From Pelobates cultripes (lineage: Eukaryota > Chordata > Amphibia > Anura > Pelobatidae), in assembly GCA_933207985.1 (NCBI GenBank), contig OW240914.1:203806620-203870619 (forward strand): 64,000 nt of DNA, in the 5' to 3' direction. Below, in pieces: positions 23,180-34,813 of the stretch. Both the position numbers and the translations under genes were made by a program. Below the pieces are notes generated by a model, which had not been told where the DNA came from, made no database searches, and was given only the letters and a program-made list of their open reading frames with translations. Every line of letters begins with the position of its first letter. The stretch's first letter is position 1.

Positions 23180-25165
23180 CAATTTTTTAGGTGATAAAGA
23201 GTACATTTGGTGTGTGCACTTCATATCTGAGAGTCAAATAGAACTGTCAAATCCTGCTGCGACATAGCAGTTTTAAAAATTCTAATTTTTTGGGTGCTAA
23301 ATAGTAAATTTGGTGTGTGCATTTCATATCTGAGAGTCAAATAGAACCGTCAAATACTGCTGTGACATTGCAGTTTGCCTAATTCAAATTGTTTTGCTGC
23401 TAAATAGCGCATTTGGGGCCTGCACGTCATATCTGAGAGTCAAATAGAACTGCCAAATACTGCTGTGACATAGCAGTTTTCAAAATTCAAATAGTTTTGG
23501 TGCTAAATAGTACATTTGGGGCCTGCACTTCATATCTGAAAGTCAAATAGAACCGTCAAATACTGCTGTGACATTGCAGTTTGCCTAATTCAAATTGTTT
23601 TGGTGCTAAATAGTATATTTGGGGCCTGCACTTCATATCTGAGAGTCAAATAGAACCGTCAAATACTGCTGCGACATAGCAGTTTTAAAAATTCTATTTT
23701 TTTTGGGTGCTAAATAGTACATTTGCTGCCTGCGGTGCACTTCATATCTGAGAGTCAAATAGAACCGTCAAATACTGTGGTTACAGCGCATTTTTAAACG
23801 TTCAAATTGTTTTGGTGCTAAATAGTACATTTGGGGCCTGTACTTCATATCTGAGAGTCAAATAGAACCATCAAATACTGCTGTGACATAGCAGTTTTAA
23901 AAATTCTAATTTTTTAGCTGCTAAATAGTACATTTGGTGTGTGTACTTAATATCTGAGAGTCAAATAGAAACGTCAAATACTACTGTGACAAAGCAGTTT
24001 TAAAAATTCAAATTGTTTTGGTGCTAAATAGTACATTTGGGGCCTGCACCTCATATCTGAGAGTCAAATAGAACTGTCAAATACTGCTGTGACATAGCAG
24101 TTTTAAAAATTCAAAATTTTTAGGTGCTAAATAGTACATTTGGTGTGTGCACTTCATATCTGAGAGTCAAATAGAACCGTCAAATACTGCTGCGACATAG
24201 CAGTTTTAAAAATTCACATTTTTTTGGGTGCTAAACAGTACGTTTGCAGCCTGCGGTGCACTTCATATCTGAGAGTCAAACAGAACCGTAAAATACTGTG
24301 GTTACAGCGCAGTTTTAAAAATGCTAATTTTTTGGGTGTTAAATAGTACATTTGGTGTGTGCACTTCATATCTGAGAGTCAAACAGAACCGTTAAATACT
24401 GTGGTTACAGCGCATTTTTAAACATTCAAATTGTTTTGGTGCTAAATAGTACATTTGGGGCCTGCACTTCATATCTGAGAGTCAAATAGAACCATCAAAT
24501 ACTGCTGTGACATAGCAGTTTTAAAAATTCACATTTTTTAGGCGCTAAATAGTAAATTTGGTGTGTGCACTTCATATGTGAGAGTCAAATAGAACCGTCA
24601 AATACTGCTGTGACATTGCAGTTTGCCTAATTCAAATTGTTTTGCTGCTAAATAGTACATTTGGGGCATGCACTTCATGTCTGAGAGTCAAATAGAACCG
24701 TCAAATACTATGGAGATACTGTGGAGACATTTGGGGCCTGCACTTCATATTTGAGAGTCAAATAGAACAGTCAAATACTGCTGTTTCATAGCAGCTTTAA
24801 AAATTCTAATTGTTTTGGTGCTAAATAGTACATTTGGGGCCTGCACTTCATATCTGAGAGTCAAATAGAACCGTCAAATACTGCTGTGACATAGCAGTTT
24901 GAAAAATTCAAATTTTTTTAGGTGCTAAATAGTACATTTGGTGTGTGCACTTCATATCTGGGAGTCAAATAGAACCATCAAATACTGCTGCGACATAGCA
25001 GTTTTAACAATTCAAATTGTTTTGGTGCTAAATAGTACTTTTGGGGCCTGCACTTCATATCTGAGAGTCAAATAGAACAATCAAGTACTGCTGTGACATA
25101 GCAGTTTTAAAAATTCAAATTTTTTAGGTGATAAATAGTACATTTGGTGTGTGCACTTCATATCT
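23180..25165 (+). repeat. 103-bp tandem array in the hAT leader
   Basis: Nineteen anchors of GAGTCAAATAGAA occur at 103-bp steps (23231, 23334, 23437, 23540, 23643 and so on to 25065). Exceptions are two 109-bp units that carry a TGCGGTGCAC insertion, one 104-bp unit and one 70-bp deletion unit near 24685-24755. Units fall into two types, one with GGTGTGTGCACTTC and one with GGGGCCTGCACTTC, partly alternating. The array lies between the TATA box and the first ATG, so it would form part of the transposon's 5' UTR or a leader intron. Confidence 0.9.
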
Positions 25166-25250
25166 TAAATTAAAAAAAATAGTTGACTATTGGCGGTTAC
25201 ATTGTCGCCTGACATAAACCATCTCTTAGTTTGGTGGGTGAACGCAAAGA

Positions 25251-28056
25251 ATGAGGAGAGTGTCAAATAAGGGACGTGGCCCTGGTCGTGGTGCTGCTGG
25301 TGTTGGTGCAGCTCCTGTTGCAAGGAGAGGACATGGTCGATCTGTGCCGACCGAACCTTCAGCGTTATATGGTAGGCCCGAATGCCGCTCTACGAATGGT
25401 GAGGCCAGAACAAGTACAGGCGATAGTAGATTGGATGGCTGACAGTTCCTCCAGTTCCTTCACATTGTCTCCCACCTGGTCCCCTGCTGAAAGCTCAGAG
25501 TTGGCACCTGCAGCCCATGGCCATCTGTCTTTCACCTTACCCCCTTGCAAATCAGCCAAGCAGTCTGAGCCACAAGTCATGCAGCAGTCTGTTATGCTTT
25601 TTTGATGACTCTGCTGGCAGGGTTTCCGTGGGCCATCCACCTAGCCCTGCCCCAGAAGTGGAAGAGATTGAGTGCACTGATGCACAACCACTTATGTGTC
25701 AGGATGTGGACATGCAAGGACCACCACAGCACATCTCTGATGATGACGAAACACAGGTGCCAACTACTGTGGCTTTCTGCAGTGTGCAGACCGACAAGGA
25801 AGGCAGGGTTGAAGAGTTGGTGGAAGATGATGTGGAGGATGATGCGGTCCTAGACCCCACATGGAATGACGTGTGCAGTTTGGAGGAAGAGGCGGTCACA
25901 CAGAGGCACCAGCACAGCATAAGAGGGTGCAAAAGTGGAGCTGCCATCCCATAGATGGTGCACCTGCTACTGCCCACCGCACCCAGGGACCGAGCACACC
26001 AAAGCCAGCTCCAAGGAGTTCCCTGGCGTGGCAGTTCTTCAGACAATGTGCTGACGACAAGACACGAGTGGTTTGCATGCTGTGCAATCAGAGCCTGAAT
26101 GCCAGCATTTCAAAATTCCTGGCCTTTGAAATGCTGTCATTCCGTCTGGTGGAGACAGACAGTTTTAAAAACCTGATGGCGGTGTCTGTCGCATAGTACG
26201 TGGTTCCCAGTCGCCACTACTTTTCCAGGCTAGCCATCCCTTCCCTGCACAACCAACTGGCGGACAAAATCAGGTGTGCACTGCGCAGCGCCATCTGTGG
26301 CAAGGTCCACATAACCACAGATACGTGGACCAGTAAGCACAGGCAGGGACGCTATATTTCCCTAACTGCACACTGGGCAAACGTAATGGCGGCTAGGCCT
26401 GAGGCGGATAGCAGTTTGGCGCATGTCCTGCCGCCACAGAGGATTGCAGGGCATTTCTCTTTGCCTCCTGTTGCCTCCTCCTCCCACTCCGCTTCCTCCT
26501 CCTCTACCACCACCTCATCCAGGCAGCATAACACCTTCACCACCAACTTCAGCAAAGCCAGGGTTCACCACCAACTTCAGCACAGCAGACTGTTTTAAAA
26601 CTCATATGTTTGGGGGAAAAACCCCACAACGCGCAGGAGCTGTGGACGGGCATGGAACAACAGACCAATGAGTGGTTGTTGCCACTGAGCCTCAAGCCCG
26701 GCCTGGTGGTGTGCAATAATGAGCGAAATCTCGTAGCAGAAATTCCTGAAAAACTACCCAGATATATCAGAGCTGCTGCAGAAAGTGTGGGCCGTCTGTG
26801 CGCGCTTTCGGCGTTCTCACCCTGCTGCTGCTCGCCTGTCTGCGCTGCAGCGTAACTTCGGCCTTCCCGCTCACTGCCTCTTATTTGACGTGCCCACAAG
26901 GTGGAACTCCACCTTGCACATGCTGGAGAGACTGTGCGAACAGCAGCAGGCGATAGTGGAGTTTCAGCTGCAGCACGCACGGGTCAGTCGCTCTGCGGAA
27001 CAGCACCACTTCACCACTAATGAGTGGGCCTCCACGTGAGACCTGTGTGCCATTTTGCACTGTTTCGAGTACTCCACCAACATGGCCAGTGCCGATGATG
27101 CCGTTCTCAGCCTTACTATCCCGCTTCTATGTCTCCTTGAAAAAACGCTTCGGGCGATGATGGAAGAGGATGTGGCACAGGAGGAAGAGAAGGAGGAAGA
27201 GGGGTCATTTCCACGGTTATCAGGCCAGTCATTCACAAGTGGCTTGGAGGGTGGGTTCTTGCACCAGCATAGGCCAGGTACACAATTGTCCAGCCAGGGA
27301 ACAGTTCTGGAGGATGAGGAGGATGAGGAGGAACCGTGTTCACAGCAGGGTGGCACCCAATGCAGCTCGTGGGCATCACTGGAGCATGGCTGGGGGGATA
27401 CAGAGGACACAGACAATACACCTCCCACAGTCCTTGCCTCTGGGCAGCCTGGCACACATGAGCGACTACATGCTGCAGTGCCCACATTCTAACTTGTGCT
27501 GATTACTGGGTGGCCTGCTTGATCCCCATTACAAGGACAACGTGCCATCCTTAATTCCCTCACTGGAGCGTGATCGGAAGATGCGTGACTACAAGCGCAC
27601 GCTGGTAGACGGGGGCTCAGTGGAAGCACAAGGCGAAGCCAGAGGAGGAGGAAGAGGTCACCAACGCAGCTGGGGCACCGCCAGCACCTCAGAAGGCAGG
27701 GTTAGCATGGCCAAAATGTGGAAAAGCTTTGTCAGCATGCCACAACAACCAGCACCACCATCTGATATGAAACGTCTTAGCAGGAGGCAGCATTTCAGCA
27801 ACATGGTGGAACAGTACGCATGCACATGCCTACATGTACTGACTGATGGGTCTGCCCCATTCAACTTCTGGGTCTCCAAATTGGGCCTGAGCTTGCCCTT
27901 TATGCCTTGGAGGTGCTGGCCTGCCCTGCAGCCAGTGTATTGTCTGAACGTGTATTTAGCACGGCAGTGGGCGTTATCACAGACAAGCGCAGCCGCCTGT
28001 CCACAGCCAATGTGGACAAGTTAACGTTTATTTTTTTGACACACATAGCAATTTAA
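25251..28056 (+). pseudogene. BED-finger hAT transposase, broken
   Basis: Pieces of one transposase appear in order over all three frames. They are a basic N-terminus (MRRVSNKGRGPGRG at 25251), an acidic Ser/Thr-rich linker, and a BED-like zinc finger (SLAWQFFRQCADDKTRVVCM and the following LCNQSL, near 26020-26090). Then come the catalytic region with HITTDTWTS near 26310, the RNase-H-fold continuation LFDVPTRWNSTLHMLERLC near 26880, an acidic insertion rich in Glu near 27160-27330, and the hAT dimerisation signature ASVLSERVFSTAVGVITDKR near 27940. Nonsense codons lie at 26194 and 27037, with several frameshifts between. The stop TAA is at 28054-28056. Related genes in vertebrates are the ZBED family; this copy is a transposon relic, not a domesticated gene. 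Confidence 0.8.
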
Positions 28057-28151
28057 GAATACATGTACTGAGAACTTTAAGGGTTACTTCCAAAGAACAC
28101 CTCAATATGTGTTCAGCAACATCTCTTGAGTACAGTGATACCACCCATGTA
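28057..28151 (+). repeat. palindrome-family fragment upstream of Tc1 insertion
   Basis: The motif TGTTCAGCAACATCTCTTGA followed by CAGTGATACCACCCATGTA resembles a module of the palindromic elements described at 29776 and 52416. It continues in sense after the Tc1 element at 29776, so the Tc1 copy inserted into this repeat. Confidence 0.5.
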
Positions 28152-29775
28152 TACAGTTGCAAGAAAAAGTATGTGAACCCTTTGGAATGATATGGATTTC
28201 TGCACAAATTGGTCATAAAATGTGATCTGATCATCATCTAAGTCACAACAATAGACAATCACAGTCTGCTTAGACTAATAACACACAAAGAATGAAATGT
28301 TGCCATGTTTTTATTGAACACACCATGTAAACATTCACAGTGCAGGTGGAAAAGGTATGTGAACCCCTGGACTAATGACATCTCCAAGAGCTAATTGGAG
28401 TGAGATGTCAGTCAACTGGAGTCCAATCAATGAGATGAGTTTGGAGGTGTTGGTTACAGCTGCCCTGCCCTATAAAAAACACACACCAGTTCTGGGTTTG
28501 CCTTTCACAAGAAGCATTGCCTGATGTGAATGATGCCTCGCACAAAAGAGCTCTCAGAAGACCTACGATTAAGAATTGTTGACTTGCATAAAGCTGGAAG
28601 GGGTTATAAAAGTATCTCCAAAAGCCTTGCTGTTCATCACTCCACAGTAAGACAAGTTGTCTATAAATGGAGAAGTTCAGCACTGCTGCTACTCTCCCTA
28701 GGGGTGGCCATCCTGTAAAGATGACTGCAAGAGCACAGCGCAGACTGCTCAATGAGGTGAAGAAGAATCCTAGAGTGTCAGTTAAAGACTTACAAAAGTC
28801 ACTGGCAAATGCTAACATCCCTGTTAGCAAATCTACAATACGTAAAACACTAAACAAGAATGGATTTCATGGGAGGATACCACAGAGGAAGCCACTGCTG
28901 TCCAGACAAAGCATTGCTGCATGTTCACAGTTTGCACAAGAGCACCTGGATGTTCCACAGCAGTACTGGCAAAATATTCTGTGGACAGATGAAACCAAAG
29001 TTAAGTTGTTTGGAAGAAACACACAACACTATGTGTGGCGAAAAAAAGGCACAGCACACCAACATCAAAACCTCATCCCAACTGTGAAGTATGGTGGTGG
29101 GGGCATCATGGTTCGGGGCTGCTTTGCTGCGTCAGGCCCTGGACAGATTGCTATCATCAAAGGAAAAATGAATTCCCAAGTTTATGAAGACATTTTGCAG
29201 AAGAACTTAAGGCCATCTGTCTACCAGCTGAAGCTCAACAGAAAATGGGTGTTGCAACCGGACAATGACCCAAAGCATAGAAGAAAATCAACAACAGAAT
29301 GGCTTAAACAGAAGAAAATACACCTTCTGAAGTGGCCCAGTCAGAGTCCTGACCTCAACCCAATTGAGATGCTGTGGCATGACCTCAAGAAAGCGATTCA
29401 CACCAGACATCCCAAGAATATTGCTGAACTGAAACCGTTCTGTAAAGAGGAATGGTAAAGAATTACTCCTGACCGTTGTGCACGTCTGATCTGCAACTAC
29501 AGTGAACGTTTGGTTGAAGTTATTGCTGCCAAAGGCGGTTCAACCAGTTATTAAATCCAAGGGTTCACATACTTTTTCCACCTGCACTGTAAATGTTTAC
29601 ATGGTGTGTTCAATAAAAACATGGCAACATTTCATTCTTTGTGTGTTATTAGTTTAAGCAGACTGTGATTGTCTATTGTTGTGACTTAGATGATGATCAG
29701 ATCACATTTTTTGACCAATTTGTGCAGAAATCCATATCATTCCAAAGGGTTCACATACTTTTTCTTGCAACTGTA
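28152..29775 (+). mobile_element. DD34E Tc1-like element, nearly complete
   Basis: TA at 28152-28153 and 29774-29775 flanks a 1620-bp element with inverted repeats of about 210 bp, beginning CAGTTGCAAGAAAAAGTATG and ending CATACTTTTTCTTGCAACTG. Within each repeat a shorter motif occurs twice (AGTATGTGAACCC at the outer end and GGTATGTGAACCC about 170 bp inward), which is the IR/DR layout known from Sleeping Beauty and Frog Prince. It encloses a transposase gene with two visible lesions and is one of the youngest-looking elements in the window. Confidence 0.9.
28530..29554 (+). pseudogene. Tc1-like transposase (DD34E), one frameshift and one stop
   Basis: Cut-and-paste transposase of about 340 codons. 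The first ATGs are at 28530 and 28533. A paired-like DNA-binding region follows ([20 protein letters not shown], then [11 protein letters not shown]). A single-base loss at about 28673 shifts the frame. The rest is continuous from [20 protein letters not shown]. The catalytic triad is intact: D in ILWTDETKVKL, D in VLQPDNDPKH, E in NPIEMLWHDL, with 34 residues between the last two. A GGGG-rich loop (KYGGGGIMV) is as in the family. A TAA at 29456-29458 interrupts the tail before RITPDRC, and the true stop is at 29552-29554. Repairing neither lesion is implied; the copy as it stands is inactive. Confidence 0.9.
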
Positions 29776-30951
29776 GGTGTGTCGGGTTCTCTGGGAGATA
29801 AAAGACCTTATTTGGAGGATGTGCATTCCAGTTTTCCAAGTTGGAATTTTCACAGCTGGTCATCATGCACCCATGTCCTATTTGGGAAATTTTTGAAGCC
29901 GGCCAATGTAATTTACCCCATCAAACCATATATTTTTGAAGACAACCCAGGGTATTCAATAAGGGGTATGTCCAGTCTTTTTTAGTAGCCACCTAGTCAC
30001 AAACACTGGCCAAAGTTAGCATTTATATTTGTGTGTGTGTTAAAAATGCAAAAGACCATTATGAATGCTAACTTTGGCCAGTGTGTGTGACTAAGTGGTT
30101 ACTAAAAAATACAAAATAAAACATACCCCATTTGCAATACCTTGGGTTGTCTTCTTTTGCAAAAGGTATGCCATCATGGGGGTAATTCTCATTCCTGTGC
30201 AACGATACGCTCTCAAAGTCAACATAACCAATCTGGCAAATTTCAAATTGAAAAATGGCCTTAGATTTGAACTGTAACTTTCAAAAACACTATAAAACCT
30301 GTACATTGGGGTTACTGTTATACTTGGGAGACTTCACTGAACACAAATATTAGTGTTTCAAAACAGTAAAACATATTATAATGATATCATCAGTGAAAGT
30401 GCCGTTTGTGTGTGAAAAATGCAAAAAACATCCCTTTCACTGACAATATCATCGCTGTGATATGTTTTACTGTTTTGAAAGACTAATATTTGTGTTCAGT
30501 GAAGCCTACCGAGTAAAACAGTACCCCCCATGTACAGGTTTTAGGGTGTCTTGGAAAGTTACAGGGTTAAATATAGTGCTAGCAAATGCAATCAAAAAAA
30601 TTACTTAACTATGTAACAATATTACATAAATAGGCACGTAGAATTTAAATATATATATACATATTTATATATTTTAAGTCTACGTGTATAATTATGAAAT
30701 TATTGATGTAATTATGTATATATGTATATTTCGTATTATTTGTATTTATTTATTTATATATATACATAATTATATATGTATATATATATATATATATAAA
30801 TTCATTCAAAGTGTATTTTGATATAAATATATATAAATATCAAAATACAGTTAGAATAAAATTACATATATATAATTTAAAAAAAATATTTTTACATTTT
30901 TAAATTTATTTTTAATTAATTATTTTTTATAATATATATACAATATTTAGT

Positions 30952-30992
<41 letters not shown>

Positions 30993-31055
30993 ATTTTACT
31001 CTAAGTGTATTTTATATTAATATATGTATATATTAATAAAAAATACACTTAGTAT

Positions 31056-31104
<49 letters not shown>

Positions 31105-31499
31105 CTCTCATATATACATTTATTTTTTACATTTATTAAACTTATTTTAAACTTTTTTCACCAGCAGGGGGATTGCCTGTCAGTTATATATATATATATA
31201 TTATATCTCTCATATATACATTTATTTTTTACATTTATTAAACTTATTTTAAACTTTTTTCACCAGCAGGGGGATTGCCTGTCAGTTCAGGCAGTCCCCC
31301 TGCTGGCAGCACTATGGACACCTATTGCTGTCATGTGACCGCTCTTTTAGCAGCATTCGGTAAGTACATAGGAAAGGGAGAGGAACAGAGGGAAGGGATT
31401 ACATGCTCTGCCTCACTGCCGGGCTCCACATGGACCAACCCAGAAGTGTTCGCTCCAGGGGGAGTGATCACTTGGGAGCCCGGCAGTCAGGGGGAGTAT
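29776..31499 (+). mobile_element. palindrome-family element, right side
   Basis: Arms of long palindromes follow one another. CAAACACTGGCCAAAGTTAG (about 30000) pairs with CTAACTTTGGCCAGTGTGTG (about 30068). CACAAATATTAGTGTTTCAA (about 30340) pairs with TTGAAAGACTAATATTTGTG (about 30475). An AT-rich core (30600-31100) and a G/C-rich end (31260-31499) follow, the same order as in the element at 52416-54458. It has no coding capacity. The end is cut by the Gypsy LTR at 31500. Confidence 0.65.
31086..31287. repeat. two perfect copies of a 102-bp unit
   Basis: The segment that runs from a TA tract through ATTATATCTCTCATATATAC to CAGCAGGGGGATTGCCTGTC occurs twice in direct repeat at an offset of 102 bp (first copy ATTATATC at 31098, second at 31200), with no difference seen over the 80 unique bases. 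This is a recent tandem duplication. Confidence 0.85.
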
Positions 31500-32088
31500 T
31501 GTCAGGATTATAGTTGATCCAGCACGCAGAACAGTATCACACCTAGGACTAAGGATAACATCTAACTGTACCTTAGAATGGCCGAACTTAACATACCACA
31601 GAATAGTCAAAATACTTACCGAGGTCAGGGACAGAGAATGAGACACAACGATAAGAAAGGCCAAAACTCAAGGATACCAGATATCAGGAAAGTCAAAACG
31701 AGTCAAATACCTGAAAAACGCGATCAGGAACACTCTCTCAGATAACCAGCGAGTGGAAACCACGACAGGGCACTGATAAAAAAGTAATTTGGGTTTAAAT
31801 AACTCTCCTTTGGGCTGTAATTGGCTGTCTCTGACCCCAAAACATGCGTGTGCGTCTATGACGTGACGCCGCACGCATGTCGGCGCCATCTTTGATGTGG
31901 TAAGTTTCTTATAAAAGTCCAATCCGCAGCAGCCAGCGTTCCTAAGAACATCGCACCCGCTGGGGACCGGAACAGAGGGAAAACGGTTAGCTGCCCGCCG
32001 AGCCCAAGGTAAATTTAAAACATCTCTGACGGCATGGCTGCTATGTTTGAGTGCAGCCACACCGGTAGAGATATCGGGAGCTATGACA
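31500..32088 (-). mobile_element. Ty3/Gypsy chromovirus LTR (3' LTR of the minus-strand element)
   Basis: A 589-bp segment bounded by TGTCAGGATTATAG at 31500 and GAGCTATGACA ending at 32088, so it has TG..CA ends within a short TGTCA/TGACA inverted repeat. On the minus strand it directly follows a purine-rich tract (AATTGAGGGGTAC), the expected polypurine tract, and the chromodomain end of pol. It is therefore the 3' LTR. The matching 5' LTR would lie beyond 37.1 kb and is not present. Confidence 0.75.
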
Positions 32089-32149
32089 GTACCCCTCAAT
32101 TGAAGACCACCCAGCGGGTGGGCAGGAACAGGTTTGAGGGGAAATTTGG

Positions 32150-33549
32150 CATGGAAGGAATGGATTTTGCAGCCCGCATGTATGTCCGAAGAACGATCGG
32201 CAGGCCCATAACCATTCCAATCAATCAAATACCCTCGAGGAAAACCTGGAGTCGATTATAGAGCAGACTTCGTACTCCTCCTGTCCAGAAACAACCAAAG
32301 GAGGGGGAGGGTTAGAATGGGTGATATACCTGTTGCAGATAAGGTGCTTCAGTAGGAATACATGAAACGTATTAGGTATACACAGAGAGGCGGGGAGAGC
32401 CAGAGAATAAGACACAGGATGAACCCTGTGCATTATTCAAAAGAGCCAAATAAACCTAGGTGCAAACTTCATGCTAGGAACCTTGAGTTTAATATTGCGT
32501 GTGGAGAGCCATACCCTGTCACCTACCTGGTAACCAGGGTTGGCACCATGCCTCTTATCAGCATGCATTTTGAAACGAGCAGCAACTGTTTCCAAAGCCG
32601 TGTGGACCTTATTCCAAGTCTCACATATACATGTGAGATGGTCATCCAGAGCGGGAATAGCAGTGTCGGAGAATACTGTAGGGAGGACAGTAGGGTTAAC
32701 AAAAACTGGACTATGTCCATGAGTCATGGGTAGCATTATTTCGGGCGAATTCGGCCCATGGTAGCAAATCAAACCAGTTTTCCTGAGTGCCATTTATAAA
32801 ACATCTTAAATATTGTTCCAATGATTGTTTGGCTCTCTCAGCTGCACCATTGGTTTGAGGATGGTAAGAAGAAGAAAACTTAAATCAATACCCAACTGTT
32901 TAGAAAATGTTCTCCAAAATCATGACACAAATTTCGAACCCCTGTCTGACAAAATATTTAGCAGAATACCATGTAATCTGACTATTTCGTATATAAATAT
33001 ATGAGCCAGCTCTTGGGAAGAGGGTATCTTCTTGAGCGGAACAAAGTGTGCCATTTTAGAAAAGCGATCAATAACCATAAGGATGGTGTTGTAGCCTTTA
33101 GAAATCGGTAGTTCCACAATAAAGTCCATAGACAAATAAGACCATGGAATACTGGGAATAGGAAGCGGTTGTAATAGCCCACAAGATAGTTTATGGGGAA
33201 CCTTAGAAACCGCACAAATAGTACATGCCTCCACATACTCTCTGATGTCCTTTCTAAGAGAAGGCCACCAAAATGACCTAGAGACAGCAGACACAGTTTT
33301 ATTAATACCTGAATGACCAGCTGTCACATTACTGTGAAACACTCTTAGTACATCCTCTCTTTCCAATAACGGAATAAACCATCTATCTTGAGGCTTATCA
33401 CTTGGTGCCTGAGCTGCCATTATAGCACAAAGAAGAGGCGAAGACAAGGAAATAACCGCAGAGGCAATGATACATTCAGGTGGTATGATAGGAGAGGTTT
33501 CTTGATCTTGTTCCGCCTCTAGGTCAAATTGTCTAGATAAGGTTAACAT
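32150..33549 (-). pseudogene. Gypsy integrase with C-terminal chromodomain, broken
   Basis: Minus-strand remains of the integrase that joins retrotransposon DNA to the genome. The zinc-binding HHCC module is seen as H in VFHSNVTAGHSG and the cysteines of ACTICAVSK. The first catalytic Asp is in YLSMDFIVELP, the second in NILSDRGSKF (about 32950), and the Glu in GAAERAKQSLEQY at 32837-32839, the last in another frame. A GPY-like region (YQVGDRVWLSTRNIKLK) and a chromodomain-like end (EEYEVCSIIDSRFS, then in a shifted frame IDWNGYGPADRS near 32200) follow. A C-terminal chromodomain places the element among chromoviruses. Several stops and frameshifts are present. Confidence 0.8.
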
Positions 33550-34813
33550 TCTTAGGACCAGGCCTGTATGTCATGATAAAGTTAAAGTGTGACAAGAACA
33601 ATGACCAGCTATCTTGTCTAGAAGACAGTCTTTTAGCATCTCCAATGTATGCCAAGTTTTTGTGATCAGTTATGATCAGGAGAGAGTCCTTGGAACCTTC
33701 TAAAAGTTGGCACCATTCTTTCAGAGCTAGGATAATGGCTAACAATTCCCTGTTAACAATATCATAGTTGCGCTCCGCTGGCGACAACTTTCTAGAAAAG
33801 AACCCACAAGGATATAAAGGGGTATCCTGACTCTCCCTCTGAGAAAGGACATCCCCGACCCCTTTCTCAGAGGCGTCTGCCTCTGGTATGAAGGGTTTGC
33901 TAGTGTCAGGGTGTACCAATATGTCAGCAGAAGTGGATAATTTCTTAAGTAGCTCAAAAGCTTCCTTAGCTGCTTTAGACCATATATTACAGTCAGCCCC
34001 CTTTCGCGTCATATTGGTGATAGGTACTATTACAGTAGAGAAACCTTTGATGAATCTCCTATAATAATTCTCAAACCCAATGAACCTTTGAATGGCTTTT
34101 AACCCATTTGGTAATGGCCAGTGTAGAACAGCTTCTATTTTACGTGGATCCATCTGAAAACCAGGGGCCGAAATATTATAGCCCAAGAACTGAACTTCCG
34201 TCTGGTCAAATAGACATTTATTAAGTTTGCAATATAGCCTGTTTTTTAGTGAAGTTTGCAACACTTGTTTAACATGCCCATGATGAGTCTAGATATCAAG
34301 GGAATAAATAGGTATATCATCCAGATACACCAATACGAAAGTATAAATGTAGTCTCTGAGAACATCATTAATAAGGTCTTGAAATACGACTGGAGCATTG
34401 AATAAGCCGAAGGGCATGACAAAATACTCATAGTGACCATTTCTCGTGTTAAACGCAGTTCTCCTTTCATGTCCCTCCTTAATTCTTACCAAATTATAAA
34501 CACCTTAGCGCTCTGGAGTCTGTCAAATAATTCTGAGATAAAGGGAATGGGATAAGCATTTTTAATGGTGATCTTGTTCAATGCCCTATAATCAATACAT
34601 GGCCGTAACTCTAGTCCTTTCTTAGTAACAAAAAAGAACCCTGCACCTGCAAGAGAAGAAGATGTACGTATGTGGCCTTTTAGTAGAGACTCTTTAATGT
34701 ATTCTTCAATAACTCTACTTTCCTGTGGTGACTATACCCCCATTTAGGGGGTATAGTGCCGGGTAACAAATCTATGGAGCAATCATAGGATCTGTGAGGG
34801 GGTAACGTAGACA
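33433..34813 (-). pseudogene. Gypsy reverse transcriptase/RNase H, duplicate 1
   Basis: The minus-strand RT palm is readable as [20 protein letters not shown] and VLVYLDDIP (YLDD box near 34320-34331), then the connection (KLNKCLFDQTEVQFLGY) and RNase H (DASEKGVGDVLSQRE, then ELLAIILALKEW and ITDHKNLAYIGD). It is repeated at 34814-36167 with an offset of 1381 bp. Compared with that copy it lacks about 24 bases near 34500 but keeps the YLDD box. It joins the integrase segment downstream. Confidence 0.8.

Larger units (their letters stand above)
22638..28056 (+). mobile_element. hAT transposon with BED-type transposase, degraded
   Basis: The left end TAGAGTTGAGCGAACCCGAA (22638) recurs at 37102. 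Behind it are a promoter-like region, a 103-bp tandem array and a long broken transposase gene that ends with the hAT C-terminal dimerisation signature. The right terminal repeat is not seen: after the last codon at 28056 the sequence passes into a palindrome-family repeat, so the 3' end and the target duplication are lost. The left end alone is therefore the basis for the boundary. Confidence 0.75.

Noticed and set aside
23180..25165. CRISPR-like array
   Set aside because: Units of 103 bp are continuous and without unique spacers, in a vertebrate transposon; this is a simple tandem repeat.
26549..27485. Minus-strand frames of 143 and 173 residues
   Set aside because: Antisense shadows of the hAT transposase; the plus strand carries the recognisable motifs.
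28408..28857. 149-residue minus-strand frame
   Set aside because: Antisense to the DD34E transposase start and inverted-repeat region.
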